NCBI GenBank assembly: GCA_009843005.1
Contig: VYEH01000312.1
Coordinates: forward strand, 8,060-13,061
Length of the DNA: 5,002 nucleotides
Reading direction: 5' to 3'
Source of the DNA: Pseudomonadota bacterium
GTDB lineage: Bacteria; Pseudomonadota; Gammaproteobacteria; Steroidobacterales; Rariloculaceae
The position numbers and the translations under genes were made by a program. The notes below the pieces were generated by a model that searched no databases, was not told the DNA's origin, and was given only the letters and a program-made list of their open reading frames with translations. This document shows positions 1-4,673 of this stretch, piece after piece; within the stretch, counting starts at the first letter, position 1, and each line of letters starts with the position of its first letter.

Positions 1-541
1 CGACCGGCAGGCCCAGCAGCTTGGCGGCGACCAGGCTGGCGGAGGACGTATTGCCGATGCCCATCTCTCCGAAGCATGTTGCTTCGTGGTCGCCCTCGCT
101 TCCGATCTCATGGCCCGCGCGCAATGCGTCCTCGCACTGGGAGGTTGACATGGCCGGTCGCTCGAGGGAATTTCGTGTTCCGCCTGCGATGCGCCGCGAA
201 ACAAGGTCGGGATGTTCAACGGCCGGCCCAATCACGCCGGCATCGACCAAGGCGAATTCCACGCCCAGCGCGCGGGCGATCACGTTGGCCGCGGCGCCCC
301 CCGCAAGAAAGTTCATCAGCATCTGCCGGGTGACTTCCTGAGGGTAGGCGGAGACGCCCGCCGCAGCGATGCCGTGGTCGCCGGCGAATACGGTCAGCCT
401 GCAGCGACTGGCTCTGGGTGCAAGCGTTTGCTGGACGTGGGCTATTTGCGCCGCCAGGGTTTCCAGCCTGCCCAGGGCGCCGACCGGTTTGGTCTTGGAG
501 TCGATAGCTTCGCGAACGGCGCGATCAAATTCGGCCGTCAC
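1..541 (-). CDS. cobT: Nicotinate-nucleotide--dimethylbenzimidazole phosphoribosyltransferase (CobT), N-terminal half, cut by window edge
   Basis: CobT is a cytoplasmic enzyme that transfers phosphoribose from nicotinate mononucleotide to a lower-ligand base such as 5,6-dimethylbenzimidazole, giving alpha-ribazole phosphate for the nucleotide loop of cobalamin. I translated the minus strand by hand: 180 codons are visible, about half of the usual ~350 residues. Recognisable family segments are KPVGALGRLE (residues 18-27), FAGDHGIAAAGVSAYPQEVT (52-71), NFLAGGAAANV (77-87), VDAGV (99-103) and GEMGIGNTSSAS (158-169). The last matches GELGMANTT of the enteric enzyme, whose Glu is an active-site residue; here it is Glu159. 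The second catalytic Glu lies in the missing C-terminal part. The start is a GTG at 541; no ATG, GTG or TTG precedes it in frame after the last upstream stop, and no strong ribosome site is seen, so coupling to the phosphatase-like gene that ends 25 bases upstream is plausible. Family assignment is secure; the exact start is fairly likely. Confidence 0.93.
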   Translation of the reverse strand, partial: MTAEFDRAVREAIDSKTKPVGALGRLETLAAQIAHVQQTLAPRASRCRLTVFAGDHGIAAAGVSAYPQEVTRQMLMNFLAGGAAANVIARALGVEFALVDAGVIGPAVEHPDLVSRRIAGGTRNSLERPAMSTSQCEDALRAGHEIGSEGDHEATCFGEMGIGNTSSASLVAAKLLGLPV

Positions 542-566
542 GCCTGGTTCGTCCGTCCAGCGTCCT

Positions 567-1103
567 TCAGTTCGTGCGTTCGGCGACGTAATTCAGTCCG
601 AACTGGCCGGACCCGGCCTCCGGGTTCATGCCCAGGTCCGTCGCCTCCGCCAGCGCGGTATCGACGTCCCACTCATCAACCATCACGCGCTTGATGAACC
701 ACATGGTCGCGGCGCGCCCGCCGCCTCCGCAGTGAATGAACGCGGGCGCCGTTTCGGGCTCGACGATGGTCTGCAGAAACCGGTCCGCCACCGCGGGATC
801 ATACTCCGGGCCGCCGAACGGCAGGTGCACGTACCTGATCCCGGCGGCCTCGGCGGCGACGGACTCTTCTTCCACATTGGCGGTTTCTTCCGTCGCCCGC
901 TGCAGGTTGATGATGCTGCGGAAGCCCATGTCCGCGATCTGCGCCACCGAATCGGGCACGATGGCGCCGGCACAGGCCACGACGGACTCGATCTGGGCAA
1001 AGTTGCGGATGCCCTCCACATCTTCGCGCACGACCTGACCCTGGGCGCCGGTGATCGCGGCCTGAGCACCAAAGAGAACCAGAACGGAAAGCAATCTTTT
1101 CAT
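567..1103 (-). CDS. Exported protein tyrosine phosphatase-like protein (DUF442/dual-specificity-like, CX4R loop)
   Basis: A 178-residue protein. Residues 1-22 form a Sec signal peptide: MKR, a hydrophobic run of Leu/Val/Ala, then a likely cleavage near GAQG. The mature part looks like a small cysteine phosphatase domain: VPDSVAQIADMGFRSIINL (49-67), an Ala-Gly-Ile-Arg-Tyr-Val-His-Leu-Pro stretch (87-95) and the P-loop FIHCGGGGRAATMW (122-135). Cys125 would be the nucleophile and Arg130 the phosphate-binding residue, with four residues between them as in DUF442-type proteins and not five as in classical phosphatases. The substrate is unknown and activity is inferred from the motif. The reading frame extends upstream to 1208, but the ATG at 1103 is preferred because it starts the signal peptide and has AAGGGG nine bases before it. 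It is divergent from the toxin-antitoxin operon and lies 25 bases ahead of cobT on the same strand, so the two may be co-transcribed. Its export argues against it being the alpha-ribazole phosphatase of the cobalamin pathway. Confidence 0.85.
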   Translation of the reverse strand: MKRLLSVLVLFGAQAAITGAQGQVVREDVEGIRNFAQIESVVACAGAIVPDSVAQIADMGFRSIINLQRATEETANVEEESVAAEAAGIRYVHLPFGGPEYDPAVADRFLQTIVEPETAPAFIHCGGGGRAATMWFIKRVMVDEWDVDTALAEATDLGMNPEAGSGQFGLNYVAERTN

Positions 1104-1112
1104 CGGTCGATA

Positions 1113-1118
1113 CCCCTT
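1113..1118 (-). promoter_or_regulatory. Ribosome binding site of the phosphatase-like gene
   Basis: On the minus strand this reads AAGGGG, nine bases before the ATG at 1103. It supports that start over the longer in-frame alternatives up to 1208. Confidence 0.5.
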
Positions 1119-1131
1119 GCGAAGTTTTACC

Positions 1132-1137
1132 ATCATA
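1132..1137 (-). promoter_or_regulatory. Candidate -10 box of the phosphatase-like gene (and possibly cobT)
   Basis: The minus strand reads TATGAT, five of six matches to the sigma-70 -10 consensus. It would start transcription near 1125 and leave a leader of about 22 bases before the ATG at 1103. No good -35 hexamer lies 15-19 bases further upstream, so this is a weak call. Confidence 0.3.
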
Positions 1138-1224
1138 ACCCCAGGTACAGTCCGTCGTCGTCCCGAACACCTACAGACCAGCAGGGTGTTGTTGTGTCGA
1201 TCAGCCACCTACCGGGATCGAGAT

Positions 1225-1253
1225 TTGCAAGTCATCTCAATGGAGTACATTAT
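1225..1253 (+). promoter_or_regulatory. Candidate sigma-70 promoter of the toxin-antitoxin operon
   Basis: TTGCAA (1225-1230) and CATTAT (1248-1253) are separated by 17 bases; each matches four of six consensus bases. The stretch is clearly richer in A and T than its surroundings. Transcription would start around 1260, giving a leader of roughly 30 bases that contains the GGAG ribosome site at 1278-1281. Overlapping -10 choices such as TACATT (1246-1251) are also possible. Confidence 0.4.
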
Positions 1254-1269
1254 AGGTATGTAGGTACCT
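1253..1269 (+). promoter_or_regulatory. Candidate autoregulatory operator: tandem TAGGTA repeats and AGGTACCT palindrome
   Basis: TAGGTA occurs twice with an eight-base period (1253-1258 and 1261-1266). The second copy merges into the perfect 8-base palindrome AGGTACCT (1262-1269). The elements lie at and just after the candidate -10 box and before the antitoxin gene, where Phd/YefM antitoxins are known to bind and repress their own operon. Binding is inferred from position and repetition only. Confidence 0.4.
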
Positions 1270-1277
1270 TTTATTCT

Positions 1278-1281
1278 GGAG
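1278..1281 (+). promoter_or_regulatory. Ribosome binding site of the antitoxin gene
   Basis: GGAG lies seven bases before the ATG at 1289. Spacing and sequence are typical and fix the antitoxin start. Confidence 0.65.
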
Positions 1282-1288
1282 CATCGCC

Positions 1289-1546
1289 ATGACCACTGTC
1301 ACGATCACCAGCAGCGAATTCAATCGCGATTCGGGCCATGCCAAGCGGGAAGCGCAATCCGGGCCGGTCATCATCACCAACCGGGGCGCTCCCGCCCATG
1401 TATTATTGACTTGGGAGGCTTATCGACGCCTTGCGGGCCACGAAGGCAAGACTATCCTTGAGGCGCTTGCGTTGCCCGGCGTCGAAAATGTGGATTTCGA
1501 CCCGCCTCGTCTGGATGACCCGCCGCAACCGGCGCTCCTGGACTGA
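1289..1546 (+). CDS. Type II antitoxin, Phd/YefM family
   Basis: An 85-residue protein. The N-terminal part (about residues 3-48) has the Phd/YefM look: a Ser-Ser-Glu-Phe-Asn opening that leads into a helix, then SGPVIITNRGAPAHVLLTWE (24-43), which includes the typical turn ITNRGAPAHVLL and a following helix ending in YRRL. In this family that domain dimerises and binds operator DNA. The C-terminal tail (about 53-85) is acidic and proline-rich, with FDPPRLDDPP near the end, as expected for the flexible segment that covers the toxin active site. It lies directly before the PIN-domain toxin gene, and the two share one base (TGATG at 1544-1548). It is probably autoregulated through the repeats just upstream of it. 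The family call is strong; I give no gene symbol because several names are used for such pairs. Confidence 0.88.
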   Translation: MTTVTITSSEFNRDSGHAKREAQSGPVIITNRGAPAHVLLTWEAYRRLAGHEGKTILEALALPGVENVDFDPPRLDDPPQPALLD

Positions 1547-1968
1547 TGGCTTTTGTGCTGGACACGAATGTGGTCTCGGAGTTCCGCAAGGTCCAGGCGG
1601 GCAAGGGCGCCGCAGAAGTGGCCGAATGGGCAGCGAGCGTTGCGCGCTCCGATCTCTACCTCAGTGCCATCACCGTGATGGAGCTTGAGATGGGCGTGCG
1701 ATTGATGGAACGTCGCGATGTGGCCCAGGGTGCGCTTCTGCGACGTTGGATCACCCGTGTCGTCTTGCCGGAATTCGTTGCGCGGATCCTGGCCTTTGAC
1801 GCCGACGTGGCCGTGCGCGCTGCCGCGTTGCATGTTCCAGACCCGAAACCCTGGCGGGATGCCGCCATCGCGGCCACCGCCATGGTGCACGGAATGACCG
1901 TCGTCACGCGAAACTCGCGTGACTTCAAGCCTATGGGCGTAGCGGTGTTCGACCCTTGGGGAAGCTGA
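1546..1968 (+). CDS. vapC: VapC/FitB-like PIN-domain toxin ribonuclease
   Basis: A 140-residue protein of normal length for a VapC/FitB toxin. PIN domains of this class are Mg2+/Mn2+-dependent RNases, often cutting tRNA or rRNA. The four acidic metal-binding positions are visible: Asp6 in VLDTNVVSE, Glu46 in LSAITVMELEMG, Asp105 in WRDAAIAATA and Asp126 in TRNSRDF. The His-Gly-Met then Thr-Arg-Asn run and the C-terminal FDPWGS resemble FitB-type members. All catalytic residues are present, so the toxin looks intact. The ATG overlaps the antitoxin stop by one base and has no separate Shine-Dalgarno site, so translation is likely coupled to the antitoxin. The natural target of this copy cannot be read from the sequence. 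The peroxidase gene follows about 83 bases downstream on the same strand, with no clear terminator between them. Confidence 0.92.
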   Translation: MAFVLDTNVVSEFRKVQAGKGAAEVAEWAASVARSDLYLSAITVMELEMGVRLMERRDVAQGALLRRWITRVVLPEFVARILAFDADVAVRAAALHVPDPKPWRDAAIAATAMVHGMTVVTRNSRDFKPMGVAVFDPWGS

Positions 1969-2051
1969 AGCCGGCAGTTCGTCTTCGGTATCGCCAGCGT
2001 AATTGCGTTGCCGGATTGGTTGCGTCTCGTGCATTGCAGTATGCATGCGCG

Positions 2052-3320
2052 TTGACGTATCGGTCTCCGCACGCGATTCAACGCGCACTCAACTCATTGT
2101 TCGCCCCATTGGCGATGGTTGTACTGGTCGGTGTGCAGGCGGGAGTACCGGCTGCGGCGCAGTTGCCGCCCGTACCGGTGCCGCCGGAAAACCCGATCAC
2201 CGAATCCAAGCGCGTACTGGGCAAGATCCTCTTCTGGGACGAGCAACTCTCAAGCAACGACACCACCGCGTGCGGCACCTGCCACCGGCCTGCGTCCGGG
2301 GGAGCGGATCCCCGGTTTGGCCGCCACACCGGTGCCGACAAGGGCACCATCGACGACGTCTGGGGATCGCCCGGCGTGGTGTTCATGGACGAGTCAGGCG
2401 AGGTGCTGGAGCACCCGATATTTGGCTTCGAGCCCCAGGTGACCCGGCGCGTGGCGCCGTCGAACTTCGGCGCCCTGTGGGCCGGGGAAGTGTTCTGGGA
2501 CGGTCGGGCGGGATCGAGATTCCTGGATCCTCAGAGCGGCAATGTGGCCATCGCTCAGGGCGGCGCGCTGGAAAACCAGGTTCTTGACTCTCTTTCAAAT
2601 CCCGCGGAGATGACCTATCCCGGCCGTACCTGGGGCGACCTGACCGAAAAGTTGCGCCAGGTGCACCCGCTGGCGCTGGCTCGTGACTACCCGGCGGATG
2701 TTTCGGCAGCCCTGGCCGAGTTCACGGACTACCCGGCGCTGTTCCGGGCGGCCTTCGGCGACGACGGGATCACCGTCGTACGCATCGCCTTCGCCATTGC
2801 CACCTATCAGCGCACGCTCATTGCGGATCGGACGCCCTGGGATCGCTACATGGCCGGCGACGAGACGGCGCTGACCGAGCAAGTGGAGTTCGGATGGCGG
2901 GTCTTCCAGCGCCTGCGCTGCGTCAATTGCCACGAGCCGCCGCTGTTCACCAACAACGACTTCTTCAACATCGGGCTGCGGCTGAGCGCATTCGATACCG
3001 GCCGCCAGGGGGTGACGGACGACCCTGAGGATGCCGGCGAAGTGCGGGTACCCAGCCTGCGCAACGTGGGCTTGCGCACGCGCCTGATGCACACCGGCGA
3101 GTTCGGCCGATTGAGCGAGGCGATCACCTTCTACAACACAGCGATGGCGTTGCCCGGTGTGGATGAAGTACCCGGCCTGGGGACCTACGTGTTCGACCTC
3201 ACCGGATTCGACAGCTACGACCTGGACGCTTTCCTGAGGACTGGGCTTCTGGATCCCAGGGTGGCCGAAGAAACCTTTCCGTTCGACCGGCCTACGCTGG
3301 GCAGTGAGCTGGAACGGTAG
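2052..3320 (+). CDS. Exported di-heme cytochrome c peroxidase / MauG-family protein
   Basis: Members reduce hydrogen peroxide or oxidise a protein partner in the periplasm using two c-type hemes. From the TTG at 2052 the product has 422 residues. Residues 1-36 form a signal peptide (Arg-containing start, hydrophobic LNSLFAPLAMVVLVGV, cleavage near PAAA-Q). Heme 1 is CGTCH (2271-2285) and heme 2 is CVNCH (2919-2933), about 216 residues apart, normal for the family. Other family signatures are LGKILFWDEQLSSNDTTAC, a Ser-Asn then FWDGRAG stretch, a Leu-Glu...Asn-Pro-Ala-Glu-Met stretch, RVPSLRNVGLRT, LMHTGEFG and ITFYNTA. The start is uncertain: the frame is open from 1923, the only early start codons are TTGs (1956, 2016, 2034, 2052), no Shine-Dalgarno is seen, and the first ATG (2115) would lose the basic part of the signal peptide. 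I chose 2052 because it gives the best signal peptide. Whether it is a peroxidase or a MauG-like oxidase is open. Confidence 0.88.
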   Translation: MTYRSPHAIQRALNSLFAPLAMVVLVGVQAGVPAAAQLPPVPVPPENPITESKRVLGKILFWDEQLSSNDTTACGTCHRPASGGADPRFGRHTGADKGTIDDVWGSPGVVFMDESGEVLEHPIFGFEPQVTRRVAPSNFGALWAGEVFWDGRAGSRFLDPQSGNVAIAQGGALENQVLDSLSNPAEMTYPGRTWGDLTEKLRQVHPLALARDYPADVSAALAEFTDYPALFRAAFGDDGITVVRIAFAIATYQRTLIADRTPWDRYMAGDETALTEQVEFGWRVFQRLRCVNCHEPPLFTNNDFFNIGLRLSAFDTGRQGVTDDPEDAGEVRVPSLRNVGLRTRLMHTGEFGRLSEAITFYNTAMALPGVDEVPGLGTYVFDLTGFDSYDLDAFLRTGLLDPRVAEETFPFDRPTLGSELER

Positions 3321-3336
3321 GTCCGGAGCGATTTGA

Positions 3337-3422
3337 CGCGATCAGGCGACGCCAGTCGCGAGCGCTACGATAAGGAACGACAGTTATTCTTGCGGCGCCC
3401 TCGGCGAAGTACCGTCATAACT
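3337..3422. terminator. Convergent intergenic region with weak hairpins, possible bidirectional termination
   Basis: The 121 bases between the peroxidase stop and the DUF6152-like stop should hold the 3' ends of both transcripts. Two modest stem-loops are visible. The first is CGCGA (3337-3341) with TCGCG (3356-3360), enclosing GGC-GAC-GCC. The second is AGTTAT (3382-3387) with ATAACT (3417-3422), enclosing CGCC-CTC-GGCG. Neither is followed by a T-run on either strand, so neither is a classical intrinsic terminator. I see no gene here. Confidence 0.2.
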
Positions 3423-3441
3423 CCTCGAAACCACCGGAAAT

Positions 3442-3846
3442 CTATTGACTTCGGAACCGTTCCTGAATGGGGCTTCGTTCGCGCACGATACCGCCGTCGG
3501 GGCGCACGGCTTCGACGAACCGCAGGTTGTAATCGCGATAGCCGAGGCGCCCGGTCAGTTGAATGTCCATGCCTTCGTGCAGCGAGACGAAGTCGAAACC
3601 CTGGCGCTGAAGGGAAATCCTGGCCAGCATTTCCAAGAGCCACTCCACGGTCCCGCCGGTATCGTTTTGCACCTTAAGGACAAAGGTGCAATGGGGATTC
3701 ACCCACCTGAGCGACGTTATCGTGCCTTGAAGCGTGATTTCATCGTCCGTGAAGTTCAGCGCCACCGAATGGTGTGCCTGCAGTGCGGATGGCGCGCCGC
3801 CCAGGAGGGTCGCAATGAGAATGGCTCCATGTATCCGCACTGGCAT
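3442..3846 (-). CDS. Exported DUF6152-like protein
   Basis: A 134-residue protein of unknown function. Residues 1-24 are a signal peptide (MPVRIHG, hydrophobic run, cleavage after LQA), so the predicted mature protein starts His25-His26-Ser-Val-Ala. It then shows the pattern I associate with DUF6152: an ITLQGTIT strand (37-44), RWVNPHCTFVLKV (47-59), a VEWLLE stretch (67-72), a Leu-Gln-Arg-Gln-Gly turn (79-83), then GMDIQLTGRLGYRD (92-105) and a final VRPDGG (114-119). The size and all-beta pattern suggest a small periplasmic beta-barrel or sandwich, possibly ligand- or metal-binding; that is inference. The frame extends upstream to 3879, but the ATG at 3846 is preferred because it starts the signal peptide and overlaps the upstream stop by one base (TGATG), a typical coupled arrangement. 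It is the second gene of a two-gene operon and converges on the peroxidase gene. Confidence 0.8.
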   Translation of the reverse strand: MPVRIHGAILIATLLGGAPSALQAHHSVALNFTDDEITLQGTITSLRWVNPHCTFVLKVQNDTGGTVEWLLEMLARISLQRQGFDFVSLHEGMDIQLTGRLGYRDYNLRFVEAVRPDGGIVRERSPIQERFRSQ

Positions 3847-4538
3847 CACTCTTCCTCGCCGGGATGGTCGGGAATACACCCGTATACCGTCATGCCGAAA
3901 TCCGATCTGAAGTAGCGGTTACGGTGGTCAAGCGGGGCGGTCAGGATAATCGGGTCCACGTAGCGGATGTCCACCACGAGCCGGTCCTGCTCATCCCGGG
4001 TAATGCGCTCGATGCTTCGCAAGGCTTCGGATTGGGGGATGTATCGCAGCAACGTCGTGATGTAGCCCGGGGCGTAGCCCACGGTTTCGATGACCAGCGC
4101 GTCGTCTTCGTACCAGCCGATGGAATGGCCCATGGTCGGCATGGGATCGCCGTCGATATTGACCGTGCTGGGCTCGAACTCCAGCGGATGCCCTCTCTGG
4201 TCGAGCATGACGGTTCGCACCAGGTCGAACATCTCGTATCGAATGACCACGCGGTCTTCCATCTGGTCGATTTCCACGTTCGTATCGGGCTCGTCCCAGG
4301 CGCGCCCGAGACCGGAAGGGATGCACCAGTAACTCGGGTCGTCAGTTGAGGGATTGTAGGCATCGACGCGGCGCTGTCCCTCATCGGTGTACTGGGGATC
4401 GGCATATTGCCGGAACAACGACGGGTCGATACCCCAGATGCCCTCAAGGTCGGGTTGCGCCAGCGCCGCGCACCACGGGCACATCGTCGCGGCGAGCAGG
4501 AGGGCGGCAATGCGGAAATCTCTAGCGGTCATCAACAT
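3846..4538 (-). CDS. Conserved exported protein of unknown function, operon partner of the DUF6152-like protein
   Basis: A 230-residue protein. Residues 1-27 are a signal peptide (MTARDFR, a Leu/Ala-rich run, then ALA-Q). The mature part starts with PDLEGIWGID (29-38) and later shows a Trp-Cys-Ile-Pro-Ser-Gly segment (71-76), NVEIDQMEDRVVIRYEMFD (87-105), PTMGHSIGWYEDDALVIETV (134-153), a Ser-Glu-Ala-Leu-Arg-Ser-Ile-Glu-Arg stretch (174-182 region) and a C-terminal VYGCIPDHP. From memory, exported proteins with a GHSIG-W-x-x-D-x-LV(V/I)ET core often lie beside DUF6152 genes in proteobacteria; I know no established function. Mature cysteines at 72 and 221 could form a disulfide. Two starts are possible, ATG 4538 and ATG 4532; I used the first, but the second gives the neater signal peptide. 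The Shine-Dalgarno is weak. Its stop overlaps the next gene's start (TGATG), and a perfect TATAAT lies about 20 bases upstream. Confidence 0.78.
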   Translation of the reverse strand: MLMTARDFRIAALLLAATMCPWCAALAQPDLEGIWGIDPSLFRQYADPQYTDEGQRRVDAYNPSTDDPSYWCIPSGLGRAWDEPDTNVEIDQMEDRVVIRYEMFDLVRTVMLDQRGHPLEFEPSTVNIDGDPMPTMGHSIGWYEDDALVIETVGYAPGYITTLLRYIPQSEALRSIERITRDEQDRLVVDIRYVDPIILTAPLDHRNRYFRSDFGMTVYGCIPDHPGEEE

Positions 4539-4558
4539 CGTGATCCGGACAGGTAGCC

Positions 4559-4564
4559 ATTATA
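4559..4564 (-). promoter_or_regulatory. -10 box of the two-gene exported-protein operon
   Basis: The minus strand reads TATAAT, a perfect sigma-70 -10 hexamer in otherwise GC-rich DNA. Transcription would start near 4552, leaving only about 13 bases before the ATG at 4538 or 19 before the ATG at 4532. No recognisable -35 hexamer lies 16-18 bases upstream and there is no TGn extension, so an activator may be needed. The box implies that the operon is transcribed separately from the gene ending at 4674. Confidence 0.5.
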
Positions 4565-4673
4565 TGCGCTGCAGGACTGACCGGCGGTTCCCCGGGCCGG
4601 ACGCCTCGCTGGCCGATCGGCTGTCCTCGGCAAGCAGGTATGGCCCATGCCGCGGCACATCTGCCACGTGCGG
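4565..4673. other. Intergenic spacer without a gene; short palindromes
   Basis: This stretch separates two minus-strand genes. It holds a perfect 10-base palindrome, GCCGATCGGC (4612-4621), and a five-base stem, CCGGC (4581-4585) with GCCGG (4596-4600). Either could help end the upstream transcript, but neither is followed by a T-run. No coding frame here looks real. Confidence 0.3.

Noticed and set aside
369..1292. A 307-codon plus-strand open frame opposite the phosphatase-like gene and cobT
   Set aside because: It lies antisense to two genes with clear family motifs, has a low-complexity Arg/Gly/Asp composition and runs across the antitoxin promoter. It is an open-frame shadow of GC-rich coding DNA.
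2030..2048. Inverted repeat TGCAT/ATGCA and overlapping ATGCAT and GCATGC palindromes just before the peroxidase signal peptide
   Set aside because: The stem is only five bases and overlaps the probable coding start. Without comparison to relatives it cannot be told from chance.
1968..2051. Possible promoter or terminator between the toxin and the peroxidase
   Set aside because: TTG-like -35 candidates exist, but no -10 hexamer is found at proper spacing, and no hairpin with a T-run is present.
1420..2088. A 222-codon minus-strand open frame opposite the toxin-antitoxin genes
   Set aside because: The product is His/Arg/Gly-rich with no recognisable domain, and the opposite strand encodes an intact antitoxin and PIN toxin.
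2595..3092. A 165-codon minus-strand open frame opposite the peroxidase
   Set aside because: It covers the heme 2 region of a well-supported gene and shows no motif of its own.
3864..4349. A 161-codon plus-strand open frame opposite the exported-protein gene
   Set aside because: Its composition is that of an antisense shadow, while the minus-strand frame has a signal peptide, a coupled downstream gene and a promoter.
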